Assembly: GCF_024360925.2 (NCBI RefSeq)
Contig: NZ_CP113517.1
Coordinates: 930,001-994,000, forward strand
DNA length: 64,000 nucleotides
DNA from: Methylomonas rapida
GTDB taxonomy: Bacteria; Pseudomonadota; Gammaproteobacteria; Methylococcales; Methylomonadaceae
Direction: 5' to 3'
This document shows, piece by piece, positions 53,492 to 61,790 of the stretch. The notes beneath the pieces were generated by a model that had not been told where the DNA came from, searched no databases, and saw only the letters and a program-made list of their open reading frames with translations. The position numbers and the translations under genes are program-made. How positions within the stretch are numbered: the stretch's first letter is position 1; each line of letters begins with the position of its first letter.

Positions 53492-54403
53492 GTGCAATTT
53501 CTGGCAGCCTACATCATGAAGGGCAGATTGCAAGCCATGACCGTGGCGGCTGCCCTGGCATTGCTGTCATTGGCGTTCCCTCCGGCAAGTATCGTAAGTT
53601 CGGCCTCGGTTGCATTGGTCACATTGCGGCGAGGGGCGAAGGAAGGCTTGTATGTGTTGCTGTTCTCCTGCTTGGCGGCGGCGGTATTGAGCGTCTTCCT
53701 GAAGATCGGTTATCAGTTTGCCTTGCTGTACGGTCTGGTATTGTGGATGCCGATCTGGCTGATTTCCATCGTGTTGCGCGAAGGGCGTCATCTGGGCGTG
53801 GCGATTGAAATCGCCGTGTTGCTGGGTGTGGTGGCTGTTCTGGGTTTCTATCTGTATCAGCCCCAACCGGCCCAGCTTTGGGATGGTGTGCTGACGACGA
53901 TGATGCAGCCCATGCTGGCGGCCCGGCCGGATGTTCCCGCCGAGGACGTCCGCCATTCGGCGCAAGTCTTCGCGCATTTCATGACGGGTGCGATCGCCGC
54001 CGGCAGCGTCTACAGCTTGTTGTTCGGCTTGTTTCTGGCAAGATGGTGGCAAGCGGCGCTTTACAATCCGGGCGGATTCAGAAGCGAATTTCTGACCTTG
54101 AAGAGCCATGCCAAACTGGCGATGGCGACTATCGTGATCATCGCCGTGGCGACATTGGCCAGCGGCGTACTCGCGGAAGTGTGTTGGAACGTGCTGCTGG
54201 TGTTGCTGGTGCTGTATACCTTCATCGGTACCGCAGTGCTGCATGCCTGTTTCGCGGTGATGAAAGGCAGCCGTTTCATGGTGCCCTTTCTGTACCTGAC
54301 CCTGGTGGTGATTCCGCATGTCATGGTGATCATCGCCTTGTGCGGCTTGACCGATAACTGGCTGGACTTACGAAAAAAAATTTCAAATCAAACGGCTGAA
54401 TAA
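53492..54403 (+). CDS. DUF2232 (YybS-like) membrane protein
   Basis: A 303-residue inner-membrane protein with about eight hydrophobic segments, of the DUF2232 type that sits between rpsR and rplI in many gammaproteobacteria. Visible blocks are TVAAALALLSLAFPPASIVSSA, GLVLWMPIWLISIVLR and VLYTFIGTAVLHACFAVMKGSRF. The start is GTG, supported by GGAG at 53481-53484, seven bases upstream. Function unknown; its constant place in a ribosomal operon suggests a growth-linked role. Confidence 0.85.
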   Translation: MQFLAAYIMKGRLQAMTVAAALALLSLAFPPASIVSSASVALVTLRRGAKEGLYVLLFSCLAAAVLSVFLKIGYQFALLYGLVLWMPIWLISIVLREGRHLGVAIEIAVLLGVVAVLGFYLYQPQPAQLWDGVLTTMMQPMLAARPDVPAEDVRHSAQVFAHFMTGAIAAGSVYSLLFGLFLARWWQAALYNPGGFRSEFLTLKSHAKLAMATIVIIAVATLASGVLAEVCWNVLLVLLVLYTFIGTAVLHACFAVMKGSRFMVPFLYLTLVVIPHVMVIIALCGLTDNWLDLRKKISNQTAE

Positions 54404-54449
54404 GTGCAGCCATCATTCGACGGTAGGTCGATTAACGAGGTAGGTAAAG

Positions 54450-54896
54450 ATGGAAGTCATTCTTCTTGAAAAAGTTGCGAACCTGGGTAATCTGGGTGAC
54501 AAAGTCACCATTAAATCAGGTTACGGCAGAAACTATTTGATTCCACAAGGCAAGGCGGCTATGGCCACCCCCGCCAAAGTCAAGGAATTCGAAGAACGTC
54601 GGGCGGAGCTGGAAAAACAAGCGGCAGAAAAATTAGCGGCCGCCACCGCGCGTGGCGAAGCCTTGAGCAAACTAAACATCGTCATCGCGCACAAAACCGG
54701 TGATGAAGGCCGTTTGTTCGGTTCCGTCGGTACTCAAACTATCGCGGAAGCCGTAAGCGCGGCCGGTGTCAAGGTTGAAAAAAGCGAAGTGCGCATGCCG
54801 CATGGCGTGATTCGTCAAGTGGGCGAATACGACATCGCCTTCAATCTGCACAGCGATGTGGTCGTTAGTTTGCCGATCAAAGTCGTTTCCGAGTAA
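54450..54896 (+). CDS. rplI: 50S ribosomal protein L9
   Basis: A 148-residue two-domain ribosomal protein. The N-domain [22 protein letters not shown] with [13 protein letters not shown] binds 23S rRNA. A long connecting helix ([21 protein letters not shown]) leads to the C-domain ending [10 protein letters not shown]. It closes the rpsF operon and is followed by hldD after six bases. Confidence 0.97.
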   Translation: MEVILLEKVANLGNLGDKVTIKSGYGRNYLIPQGKAAMATPAKVKEFEERRAELEKQAAEKLAAATARGEALSKLNIVIAHKTGDEGRLFGSVGTQTIAEAVSAAGVKVEKSEVRMPHGVIRQVGEYDIAFNLHSDVVVSLPIKVVSE

Positions 54897-54902
54897 GCCC
54901 GC

Positions 54903-55844
54903 ATGATCATCGTAACGGGCGGTGCCGGCTTCATCGGCAGCAACTTGGTGCTGGGCCTGAATGCCCGCGGTTACGATGATATTTTGGTGGTCGACCATTT
55001 GACCAATGGGGTCAAATTCAAGAATCTGGTCGATTGCCGCATCGCGGATTACATGGACAGAAGCACCTTTCTGCAACGTTTGCAGCAAGGTGCCTTTCAA
55101 GCCGAAAACATAGAAGCAATATTCCATCAGGGCGCTTGCTCGACCACGACCGAGTGGGACGGCCGTTACATGATGGATAACAATTATGAATACAGCAAAA
55201 CGCTGTTTCATTTTTGCCAAAGCCACAAAATACCGTTCATTTACGCGTCCAGCGCCGCCGTCTATGGCGCCGATCTGACTTTCAAGGAAGAATTGGCGTT
55301 CGAAGGTCCGCTGAATGTCTACGGTTATTCCAAATTCCAGTTCGACCAGTACCTGCGCAGGCAAGACAAATTGACTGCGCAAGTGGTCGGCTTACGCTAT
55401 TTCAATGTCTACGGACCGCGCGAAGCCCACAAGGGCAGCATGGCCAGCGTCGCCTACCATTTGAACAATCAAATCAAGGAATCCGATGCACTCAGGTTGT
55501 TCGAGGGCTGCGATGGTTACGCCCATGGCGAACAGCGGCGAGATTTCGTTTACGTCGGCGACGTGGTCGATGTCAATTTATGGTTTCTGGACAACCCGCA
55601 AGTGTCGGGGATCTTCAATTGCGGCACCGGCCGTAGTCAGACTTTCAACGACGTCGCCAATGCGGTGATCCACTATCACCAGCGCGGCTACATTCAATAC
55701 ATTCCGTTTCCCGAGCACCTTAAAGGCTGCTATCAAAGCTTCACCGAAGCCAATCTGGACAAGCTGCGCGCCGCCGGTTGCGAGCATCAATTCAAAACTG
55801 TCGAAGAAGGCGTTCAGCTTTACATGGAGTGGTTGAACCGGTAA
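54903..55844 (+). CDS. hldD: ADP-L-glycero-D-manno-heptose 6-epimerase
   Basis: Final step of ADP-heptose synthesis for the LPS inner core (313 residues). Extended SDR fold with [19 protein letters not shown] at the N-terminus, [13 protein letters not shown], the catalytic YGYSK (Tyr and Lys) with SSAAVYG, and [14 protein letters not shown]. It starts six bases after rplI and may be partly expressed from the ribosomal operon. Together with waaA it provides core LPS functions in this window. Confidence 0.95.
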   Translation: MIIVTGGAGFIGSNLVLGLNARGYDDILVVDHLTNGVKFKNLVDCRIADYMDRSTFLQRLQQGAFQAENIEAIFHQGACSTTTEWDGRYMMDNNYEYSKTLFHFCQSHKIPFIYASSAAVYGADLTFKEELAFEGPLNVYGYSKFQFDQYLRRQDKLTAQVVGLRYFNVYGPREAHKGSMASVAYHLNNQIKESDALRLFEGCDGYAHGEQRRDFVYVGDVVDVNLWFLDNPQVSGIFNCGTGRSQTFNDVANAVIHYHQRGYIQYIPFPEHLKGCYQSFTEANLDKLRAAGCEHQFKTVEEGVQLYMEWLNR

Positions 55845-56168
55845 GCGGTATCCCCGAACTCTGGCCTCAATTTTGACAGACCAGAAAAACGTTGCGTTTC
55901 CAAAGCGGTAGTACTCCCCTATCGGGTTTGAATGTTGATAGGCCTGAAATTCCGATTCAATTTTGGCTTGGGTCTGGGGGTTAAGTTTTTGTTAAAAAGA
56001 CCGTCAAAAAACATGTTTCCAATAAATGCCGGCCATAAAGAGGCAATCCAGCCTTTCTGGATAATGGTGGATGTAAGAGAGAAAATCGCCGTTCGATGCT
56101 AGGGTTCATCTTCACTTTTTTTTAACCAAGCTTGCTTTTTTAAACGGGTCAAAACCGGTGAGCATTGT
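55845..56168. other. Intergenic region before the large GGDEF-EAL gene
   Basis: No gene is supported in these 324 bases. A short hairpin CCAG-CCTTT-CTGG lies near 56050. A run of T and a ribosome site GGTGAG directly precede the next start. I see no convincing promoter or riboswitch. Confidence 0.4.
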
Positions 56169-59100
56169 ATGCAGCATGATCGGAACGCATACCCCATGAT
56201 GCGCGGCTTCCTTGAATATTGCTTGTTATTTTTGCTGATCCTTTTTGTCCAGCAACCCGCATGGGCAACCGATACCTTGGTATGGGGTGTGTTTGCCTAT
56301 CGTCCCAAGGACGTTTTACAACAACGTTATCAGCCGCTGGCGGACTATCTGAGCGAGCATCTAAACGATACGCGCATCGAGCTCCGGGTGCTCGACATGG
56401 ATGAAATCGATGAGCAAATCGCTCACGGACAATTGGATTTTTTGTTTACCACGCCTGGGCATTACATACTACTGCGGCTGCAAAACCGATTGACCGGGGC
56501 ATTAGCCACCTTGATCAGTCAAGAAAGCGGGCATCCCACCAGCAGCTTGGGCGGGGTGATTATTGCCCGAAGCGACAATGCCTCGATCCAGACGCTTGCC
56601 GATCTCAAGGGACGAAAGATTGCCACGCCCGGCACTAAATTCCTCGGTGGCTATCAGACTCAGGCCTTTGAACTACTTGAAAATGGTATCAAATTGCCCA
56701 TGGTTGCTCAGTGGGTAGAGGTTGGCGCGCATGACAACGTGGTTGCGGAGATTCTGGCGGGACGCGTGGACGTCGGTTTTGTTCGCACCGGCTTGATCGA
56801 GGAATTGACGGCGGAAGGCAAGCTCGACCCGGCGTTATTGCGAGTGATCAATCCTTTGCATTTTCCGGATTTTCCTTATCTGACGTCCACGCGCCTTTAT
56901 CCCGAATGGGCTTTTGTCGCCATGCCCCACGTAGATAGTCAGCATATCCGCAAGGTCGCCGCCGCCCTGCTGCAGTTGGAAGGAGATCATTCCGTGGCGC
57001 GGGCCGCGGGCATTGGCGGATTTGCGCCGCCTGCTGATTATTTGCCGGTGGAAAACATCAGCCGCAAATTGCACCTGCCGCCTTTCGATCAGGCGGAGGA
57101 AATCAGCTGGCGGGATATTTGGCGCCAATACCAGGCTCTCATCCTGGTTGTAATGGCGTCATTGCTCATCATCTTTTTCTTGCTGTTGCTGGTGGCGCGG
57201 CGCAATCGCTCATTGGCCGCAGCCAATGCGGAACAACGCAGGGAACGAGAGCGGACGCAGTATTATCTGGATAGCATTCAAAGCATGATGCTGGCTCTGG
57301 ACGCTCATGGGCATATCATGATGATCAACCGTTACGCTTGTGATTTGCTGGGTTACAGTGAAGCCGAATTACTGGGGCAGTCCTGGTTTACGCGCTGCTT
57401 GCCGCAGCCGGAAGGGGGGCGGGAGTTTTATCCGCTTTTCATCCGGATCATGGCCGGAAGCAAGGAAAAGGTCTATTTTATGGACAATGAAATCCTGCTG
57501 CGCGATGGCAGTCGGCGCATGATTTCTTGGCGCAATGCCTATGTCGCTGATGAAACCGGGCGGATCACCTGTTGCCTCAGTGCCGGGCAAGACATTACCG
57601 AACGCAAGCAGGCCGAAGCCACTTTGAGGGCCAGCGAAGAAAGGTTACGCACCATTCTGGATAATGTCGATGGTTTAATCTATCTCAAGGATGCCGAAGG
57701 GCGCTATCTTTTTGCCAACCGTGCTACAAGAGAACTTTTTCAAGCCGACATCGACGAGATCATTGGCTTCAGCGATGAAAAATTCTTCGAAGCCCCCTCA
57801 ACGGGACTCATCCGGGACAATGAACGCTGTGTGCTGGAACACGGTGAGTCCATTCAGTCCGACCAGATGCTGACGATTCGCGGTAATGCCGAGACGACAA
57901 TCTTTCAGACCACCAAATTGCCGTTGCGCGATCACCAAGGACATATTTATGCACTGTGCGGCATATCGATCGACATCACGCAGCGCAAGCGCGCCGAAGC
58001 CGAACTGCTACGCTCGCGCGACGAGTTGGCGTTTGCGCAAAGAGTTGCCAAGGTTGGCAGTTGGACGATTAACCTGGAAACCAAGGAACTGGAATGGTCG
58101 GCGGAAACTTACCGGATGTTCGGCATTCAGGCGGGGCAACCGGTGGATCTGGACTTATTTGCCTCACTCATTCATCCGGGTGATCGCGACCGGGTGCTGA
58201 ATGCCTGGAACAAGGCTGAGGCGGGCGAGGCTTATGAAATCGAACACCGGATTCTGGTAGGCGACCAGGTGAGATGGGTGCGGGAGCGAGCCGAATTTGT
58301 CCGCGACGACAAAGGCTCGATCATCAGCGCGTTGGGCATAGTCCTCGATATCACGGAACGCAAGCGTGCGGATGAAAAACTGCAACTGGCGGCGAGTGTA
58401 TTCAGCCATGCCCGAGAAGGCATATTCATTACCACCCCGAATGCCGAGATCGTCGACGTGAACCGAGCTTTTAGCGAAATTACCGGGTTTAACCGCGACG
58501 AAGTGTTGGGGCAAAACCCCAGAATCTTTCAGTCCGGTCTCGAGTCGGGCGAGTTTTATCAGGCTATGTGGGCCGCCTTGCTGGAGGAAGGTTACTGGTT
58601 TGGCGAGATAAAAAACCGCCGCAAGAATGGTGAGTTGTATGCAGAGCTGTTGACCATCATTGCCGTACGCGACGCCAAAGGTTGCACGCAACATTATGTG
58701 GCGATGTTTTCCGACATTACCCTGCAAAAGGCCAGTCAGCAGCAACTGGAGCTCATTGCCCATTACGACCCGCTGACGGGTCTGGCCAACCGTGTCCTGC
58801 TGGCCGACCGCCTGCACCACGCCATGGCGCAGGCCAAGCGTCGCAACCTGCAAATTGCCGTGGCCTACATCGATTTGGACGGTTTCAAGGCCGTCAACGA
58901 TGGCTATGGGCATCATATGGGCGATCAATTGCTTGTTCAAGTTTCGCAACGCATGAAACATGCGCTGCGAGAGGGCGATACCATTGCCCGATTGGGCGGC
59001 GACGAGTTCGTGGCGGTACTGGTGGATTTGACTGACAACCATGTAGGCATTCCGTTGATTCAACGCCTTATCGACACTACGGCGGAACCGACACTGATCA

Positions 59101-60419
59101 ATGGCGTTGAACTGAGCGTTTCAGCCAGCGCGGGTATCAGTTTCTACCCTCAACAAGAGGATATCGATCCCGACCAATTGATGCGCCAGGCCGATCAGGC
59201 CATGTATCAGGCTAAAGTGGCGGGCAAGAACCGCTACCATCTGTTCGATCCCGAAATCGACCGTAACGAGCGCGGCCGCCATGAACAGTTGGAGCGTATT
59301 CGTCAGGCTCTGGAGCAGCAGGAGTTTGTGTTGTATTTCCAGCCGAAGGTCGATTTGCGCCGAGGCAAGGTCTTCGGTGTCGAGGCGCTGATTCGTTGGC
59401 AACATCCTGAACTCGGCCTGTTGCCACCGCTGCGGTTTCTGCCCATGATCGAAAATCACAGTCTGGGGTTGCGGGTAGGGGATTGGGTGCTCGATACGGC
59501 TTTGTTGCAACTGGAAGCCTGGAGCAGCCAGGGGATCGATCTATCGATCAGCGTCAATGTTTCCGCTCAGCAGTTGCAGCAGCCAGATTTTGTCGTCCGG
59601 CTGGAACAGCGGCTTGCCGCGCATCCTGATTTGCCAAACGAGCGGCTGGAATTGGAGGTGTTGGAAACGAGCGCACTGGAGGATTTCGCCAGGGTTTCCC
59701 AGGTGATTGCGGCCTGCGCCAGGATGGGGGTGTCATTTGCGCTGGATGATTTCGGTACCGGCTATTCGTCGCTATCCTACTTGAAAAATCTACCGGCCGC
59801 CGTGCTCAAAATCGATCAAAGTTTTGTCCGTGACATGTTGGACGATCCGGAAGACCTGGCGATTCTTGATGGTATTTTGGGTCTGGTTAGCGCTTTCCGC
59901 CGGCGAGCCATCGCCGAAGGCGTGGAAACGCATGGCCATTGCAAACAACTGCTGCAATTAGGCTGCGATTTTGCCCAAGGCTATTACATCGCCAGGCCGA
60001 TGCCGGCAAATGAGATTCCACGTTGGCTCGATAATTGGCAACCCGACACCTCGTTATCGCAAATACCGGTGATCAGCGGGGACCGTCTGACGATTCTGTT
60101 TGCGATTGTGGAGCATCGGGCATGGGTGCGTGGGATCGAAGATTATCTGCAAGGCGAAGGACAACCCCCGCCACTGCTTGATTACCAATCTTGCCGTTTT
60201 GGGGTGTGGCTGTCGGGCACCGTGGCAAGGCTGTTGATACCGGAAGATACCGTAGCGCCGCTCATTAGCCATTTGCATCGGCAGGCTCATGGCATTGCCA
60301 CAGAAATAGTGGAACTGCACTCGACTGGCAAAACCGTGGAGGCAAAACGCCGTTTGACCGAACTCTATTCGGTAAGAGATGAATTGATCAGCCATTTGGA
60401 AAATCTTCTCAGCCAATAG
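56169..60419 (+). CDS. PhnD-like sensor with four PAS domains, GGDEF, EAL and CZB zinc domain
   Basis: A 1416-residue inner-membrane cyclic-di-GMP enzyme. Order: signal-anchor (about 11-34); periplasmic PhnD-type binding domain (about 35-300, YRPKDVLQQRYQPLADYL, GRKIATPGTKFLGGYQTQAF); membrane helix (322-343); four PAS domains between about 365 and 860; GGDEF with an intact active site (Gly943-Phe947, RLGGDEF); EAL with Glu1072-Leu1074 (GVEALIRWQHPE) and LDDFGTGYSSL; C-terminal CZB with His1316, Cys1342, His1370 and His1374, the zinc ligands of this domain. Both making and degrading cyclic-di-GMP are possible. The ATG at 56169 has GGTGAG upstream; Met10 or Met11 are alternatives. Confidence 0.9.
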   Translation: MQHDRNAYPMMRGFLEYCLLFLLILFVQQPAWATDTLVWGVFAYRPKDVLQQRYQPLADYLSEHLNDTRIELRVLDMDEIDEQIAHGQLDFLFTTPGHYILLRLQNRLTGALATLISQESGHPTSSLGGVIIARSDNASIQTLADLKGRKIATPGTKFLGGYQTQAFELLENGIKLPMVAQWVEVGAHDNVVAEILAGRVDVGFVRTGLIEELTAEGKLDPALLRVINPLHFPDFPYLTSTRLYPEWAFVAMPHVDSQHIRKVAAALLQLEGDHSVARAAGIGGFAPPADYLPVENISRKLHLPPFDQAEEISWRDIWRQYQALILVVMASLLIIFFLLLLVARRNRSLAAANAEQRRERERTQYYLDSIQSMMLALDAHGHIMMINRYACDLLGYSEAELLGQSWFTRCLPQPEGGREFYPLFIRIMAGSKEKVYFMDNEILLRDGSRRMISWRNAYVADETGRITCCLSAGQDITERKQAEATLRASEERLRTILDNVDGLIYLKDAEGRYLFANRATRELFQADIDEIIGFSDEKFFEAPSTGLIRDNERCVLEHGESIQSDQMLTIRGNAETTIFQTTKLPLRDHQGHIYALCGISIDITQRKRAEAELLRSRDELAFAQRVAKVGSWTINLETKELEWSAETYRMFGIQAGQPVDLDLFASLIHPGDRDRVLNAWNKAEAGEAYEIEHRILVGDQVRWVRERAEFVRDDKGSIISALGIVLDITERKRADEKLQLAASVFSHAREGIFITTPNAEIVDVNRAFSEITGFNRDEVLGQNPRIFQSGLESGEFYQAMWAALLEEGYWFGEIKNRRKNGELYAELLTIIAVRDAKGCTQHYVAMFSDITLQKASQQQLELIAHYDPLTGLANRVLLADRLHHAMAQAKRRNLQIAVAYIDLDGFKAVNDGYGHHMGDQLLVQVSQRMKHALREGDTIARLGGDEFVAVLVDLTDNHVGIPLIQRLIDTTAEPTLINGVELSVSASAGISFYPQQEDIDPDQLMRQADQAMYQAKVAGKNRYHLFDPEIDRNERGRHEQLERIRQALEQQEFVLYFQPKVDLRRGKVFGVEALIRWQHPELGLLPPLRFLPMIENHSLGLRVGDWVLDTALLQLEAWSSQGIDLSISVNVSAQQLQQPDFVVRLEQRLAAHPDLPNERLELEVLETSALEDFARVSQVIAACARMGVSFALDDFGTGYSSLSYLKNLPAAVLKIDQSFVRDMLDDPEDLAILDGILGLVSAFRRRAIAEGVETHGHCKQLLQLGCDFAQGYYIARPMPANEIPRWLDNWQPDTSLSQIPVISGDRLTILFAIVEHRAWVRGIEDYLQGEGQPPPLLDYQSCRFGVWLSGTVARLLIPEDTVAPLISHLHRQAHGIATEIVELHSTGKTVEAKRRLTELYSVRDELISHLENLLSQ

Positions 60420-60486
60420 CGGGCAAAATTCATGCTCAGGATATGGTCAGAAATACTCCCTGTGGTTTTTCTTTATCCTATAAAAA

Positions 60487-60644
60487 TCATTTGGTCCACG
60501 AAATACACAAAAATCACGAACAGTTTCAAAAACTTATTGCTCAAAAAGCCGACACTTTGCGGGTAACTAAATCAAGTGACGTAACCATCTGTTTTATTTC
60601 GTGTCTTTCGTGCTTTTCGTGGACTACTGATGTTTTTAGGTTTA
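60487..60644 (+). repeat. Dispersed palindrome-ended repeat, copy C
   Basis: Begins TCATTTGGTCCACGAAA and continues TACACAAAAATCACGAACAG. It ends TTTCGTGCTTTTCGTGGAC followed by TTTTTAGGTTTA. Same orientation as copy A at 27533. It lies in the 357-base gap 60420-60776, where no other gene is supported; the open frame over it is a by-product of the repeat. Confidence 0.75.
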
Positions 60645-60776
60645 TGCCTCGCGGATGCGGAGGGAGAAGGAACTTGTTTTGACTCACCCAACAGAGGACG
60701 AGGAAGTAAAATGCGGCAGTTATTTTTGACGAAATTGGGTTAGGCGTTCGTTTTCAGGCTGGCGAGCAAGATCGAC

Positions 60777-61781
60777 TCAGTCCGGCAAATGGTAGGCTTG
60801 CTCTTGAAACAGTGTTAGGCAGGCGTTCACAACGCGCGCATCGTAAAGGACATCCTTATTGCGGGAAATTTCGGCCAGTGCCGTGTCCACGCCAAGGCCG
60901 GCGCGGTAAGGGCGGTGCGAAACCATGGATTCGACGACGTCGGCGACCGCCAGAATCCTGGCTTCCAGTAGGATTTCCTCGCCTTTCAAGCCCTGAGGAT
61001 AGCCCCTGCCGTCCAGGCGTTCATGGTGTTGCAATACGATTTCGGCAAGAGGCCAGGGGAATTTGATCGATTTTAGGATTTCGTAACCGGTGAGAGAGTG
61101 TCGCTTGATCAGGTTGAATTCCAATTCATCCAGGCGACCGGGTTTGCAGAGTATTTCGGCGGGCACGCGAATTTTGCCAATATCATGGACAACGCCGGCC
61201 AGCTTGAGCCCTTCTATTTGTTCCGCCGGCAATTGCAATTCTCTGGCGATGGCGGTGGCGAGATTGGCCACGCGCCGCTGATGCCCCGCCGTATAGGGAT
61301 CGCGTGCTTCGATGGTGGCCGCGATGGCGGTGACGAAATCGAGCAGATTTTCCCTGAGTTCCAGGGTCCGCTCGACGACCATTTCTTCCAGATGATTGCG
61401 GAGACGATTGAATTCCAAATGCGTGCGCACTCGGGCCACCAGCTCTTCGCGCTGAAACGGTTTGGTGACAAAATCAACGGCGCCCAGTTCAAAGCCTTGC
61501 ACTTTTTCCACTGTCTCTGAAATCGCGCTGACGAAGATGACCGGGATGCCCTGCGTTTTCGGATTCGCCTTGAGTTGTCGGCACACTTCGAAACCATCCA
61601 TCCCCGGCATGCAAATGTTCAGCAATACCAATTCGGGCGGATTGTTGATCGCGGCATTGAGCGCCAGTTCGCCGCTGAGGGCCGCCCGCACCTGGTAACC
61701 TTCTTCGGCCAGCAGGTCGGCCAATAATTTCAGGGAAGCGGGGGTGTCGTCTACGGCAAGGATGTTGCCTTTATTGCTCAT
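60777..61781 (-). CDS. HD-GYP response regulator with Asp-to-Asn receiver (probable cyclic-di-GMP phosphodiesterase)
   Basis: A 334-residue RpfG-type protein. The receiver domain (about 1-120) has the acidic pair Asp11-Asp12 and the TKPF Lys, but the phospho-acceptor position reads LLNICMPGMDG, with Asn55 in place of Asp. The HD-GYP domain (about 145-330) keeps HDIGK and HHERLDGRGYP, so hydrolysis of cyclic-di-GMP remains plausible. It starts nine bases after the kinase stop and is clearly in one operon with it. Without the Asp, classical phosphotransfer should not work; control through binding or dimer state is inferred. Confidence 0.92.
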   Translation of the reverse strand: MSNKGNILAVDDTPASLKLLADLLAEEGYQVRAALSGELALNAAINNPPELVLLNICMPGMDGFEVCRQLKANPKTQGIPVIFVSAISETVEKVQGFELGAVDFVTKPFQREELVARVRTHLEFNRLRNHLEEMVVERTLELRENLLDFVTAIAATIEARDPYTAGHQRRVANLATAIARELQLPAEQIEGLKLAGVVHDIGKIRVPAEILCKPGRLDELEFNLIKRHSLTGYEILKSIKFPWPLAEIVLQHHERLDGRGYPQGLKGEEILLEARILAVADVVESMVSHRPYRAGLGVDTALAEISRNKDVLYDARVVNACLTLFQEQAYHLPD

Positions 61782-61790
61782 GGAGTCCCA

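Noticed and set aside
60443..60682. 79-codon plus-strand frame downstream of the GGDEF-EAL gene
   Set aside because: It runs through dispersed repeat copy C and has no similarity beyond the repeat.
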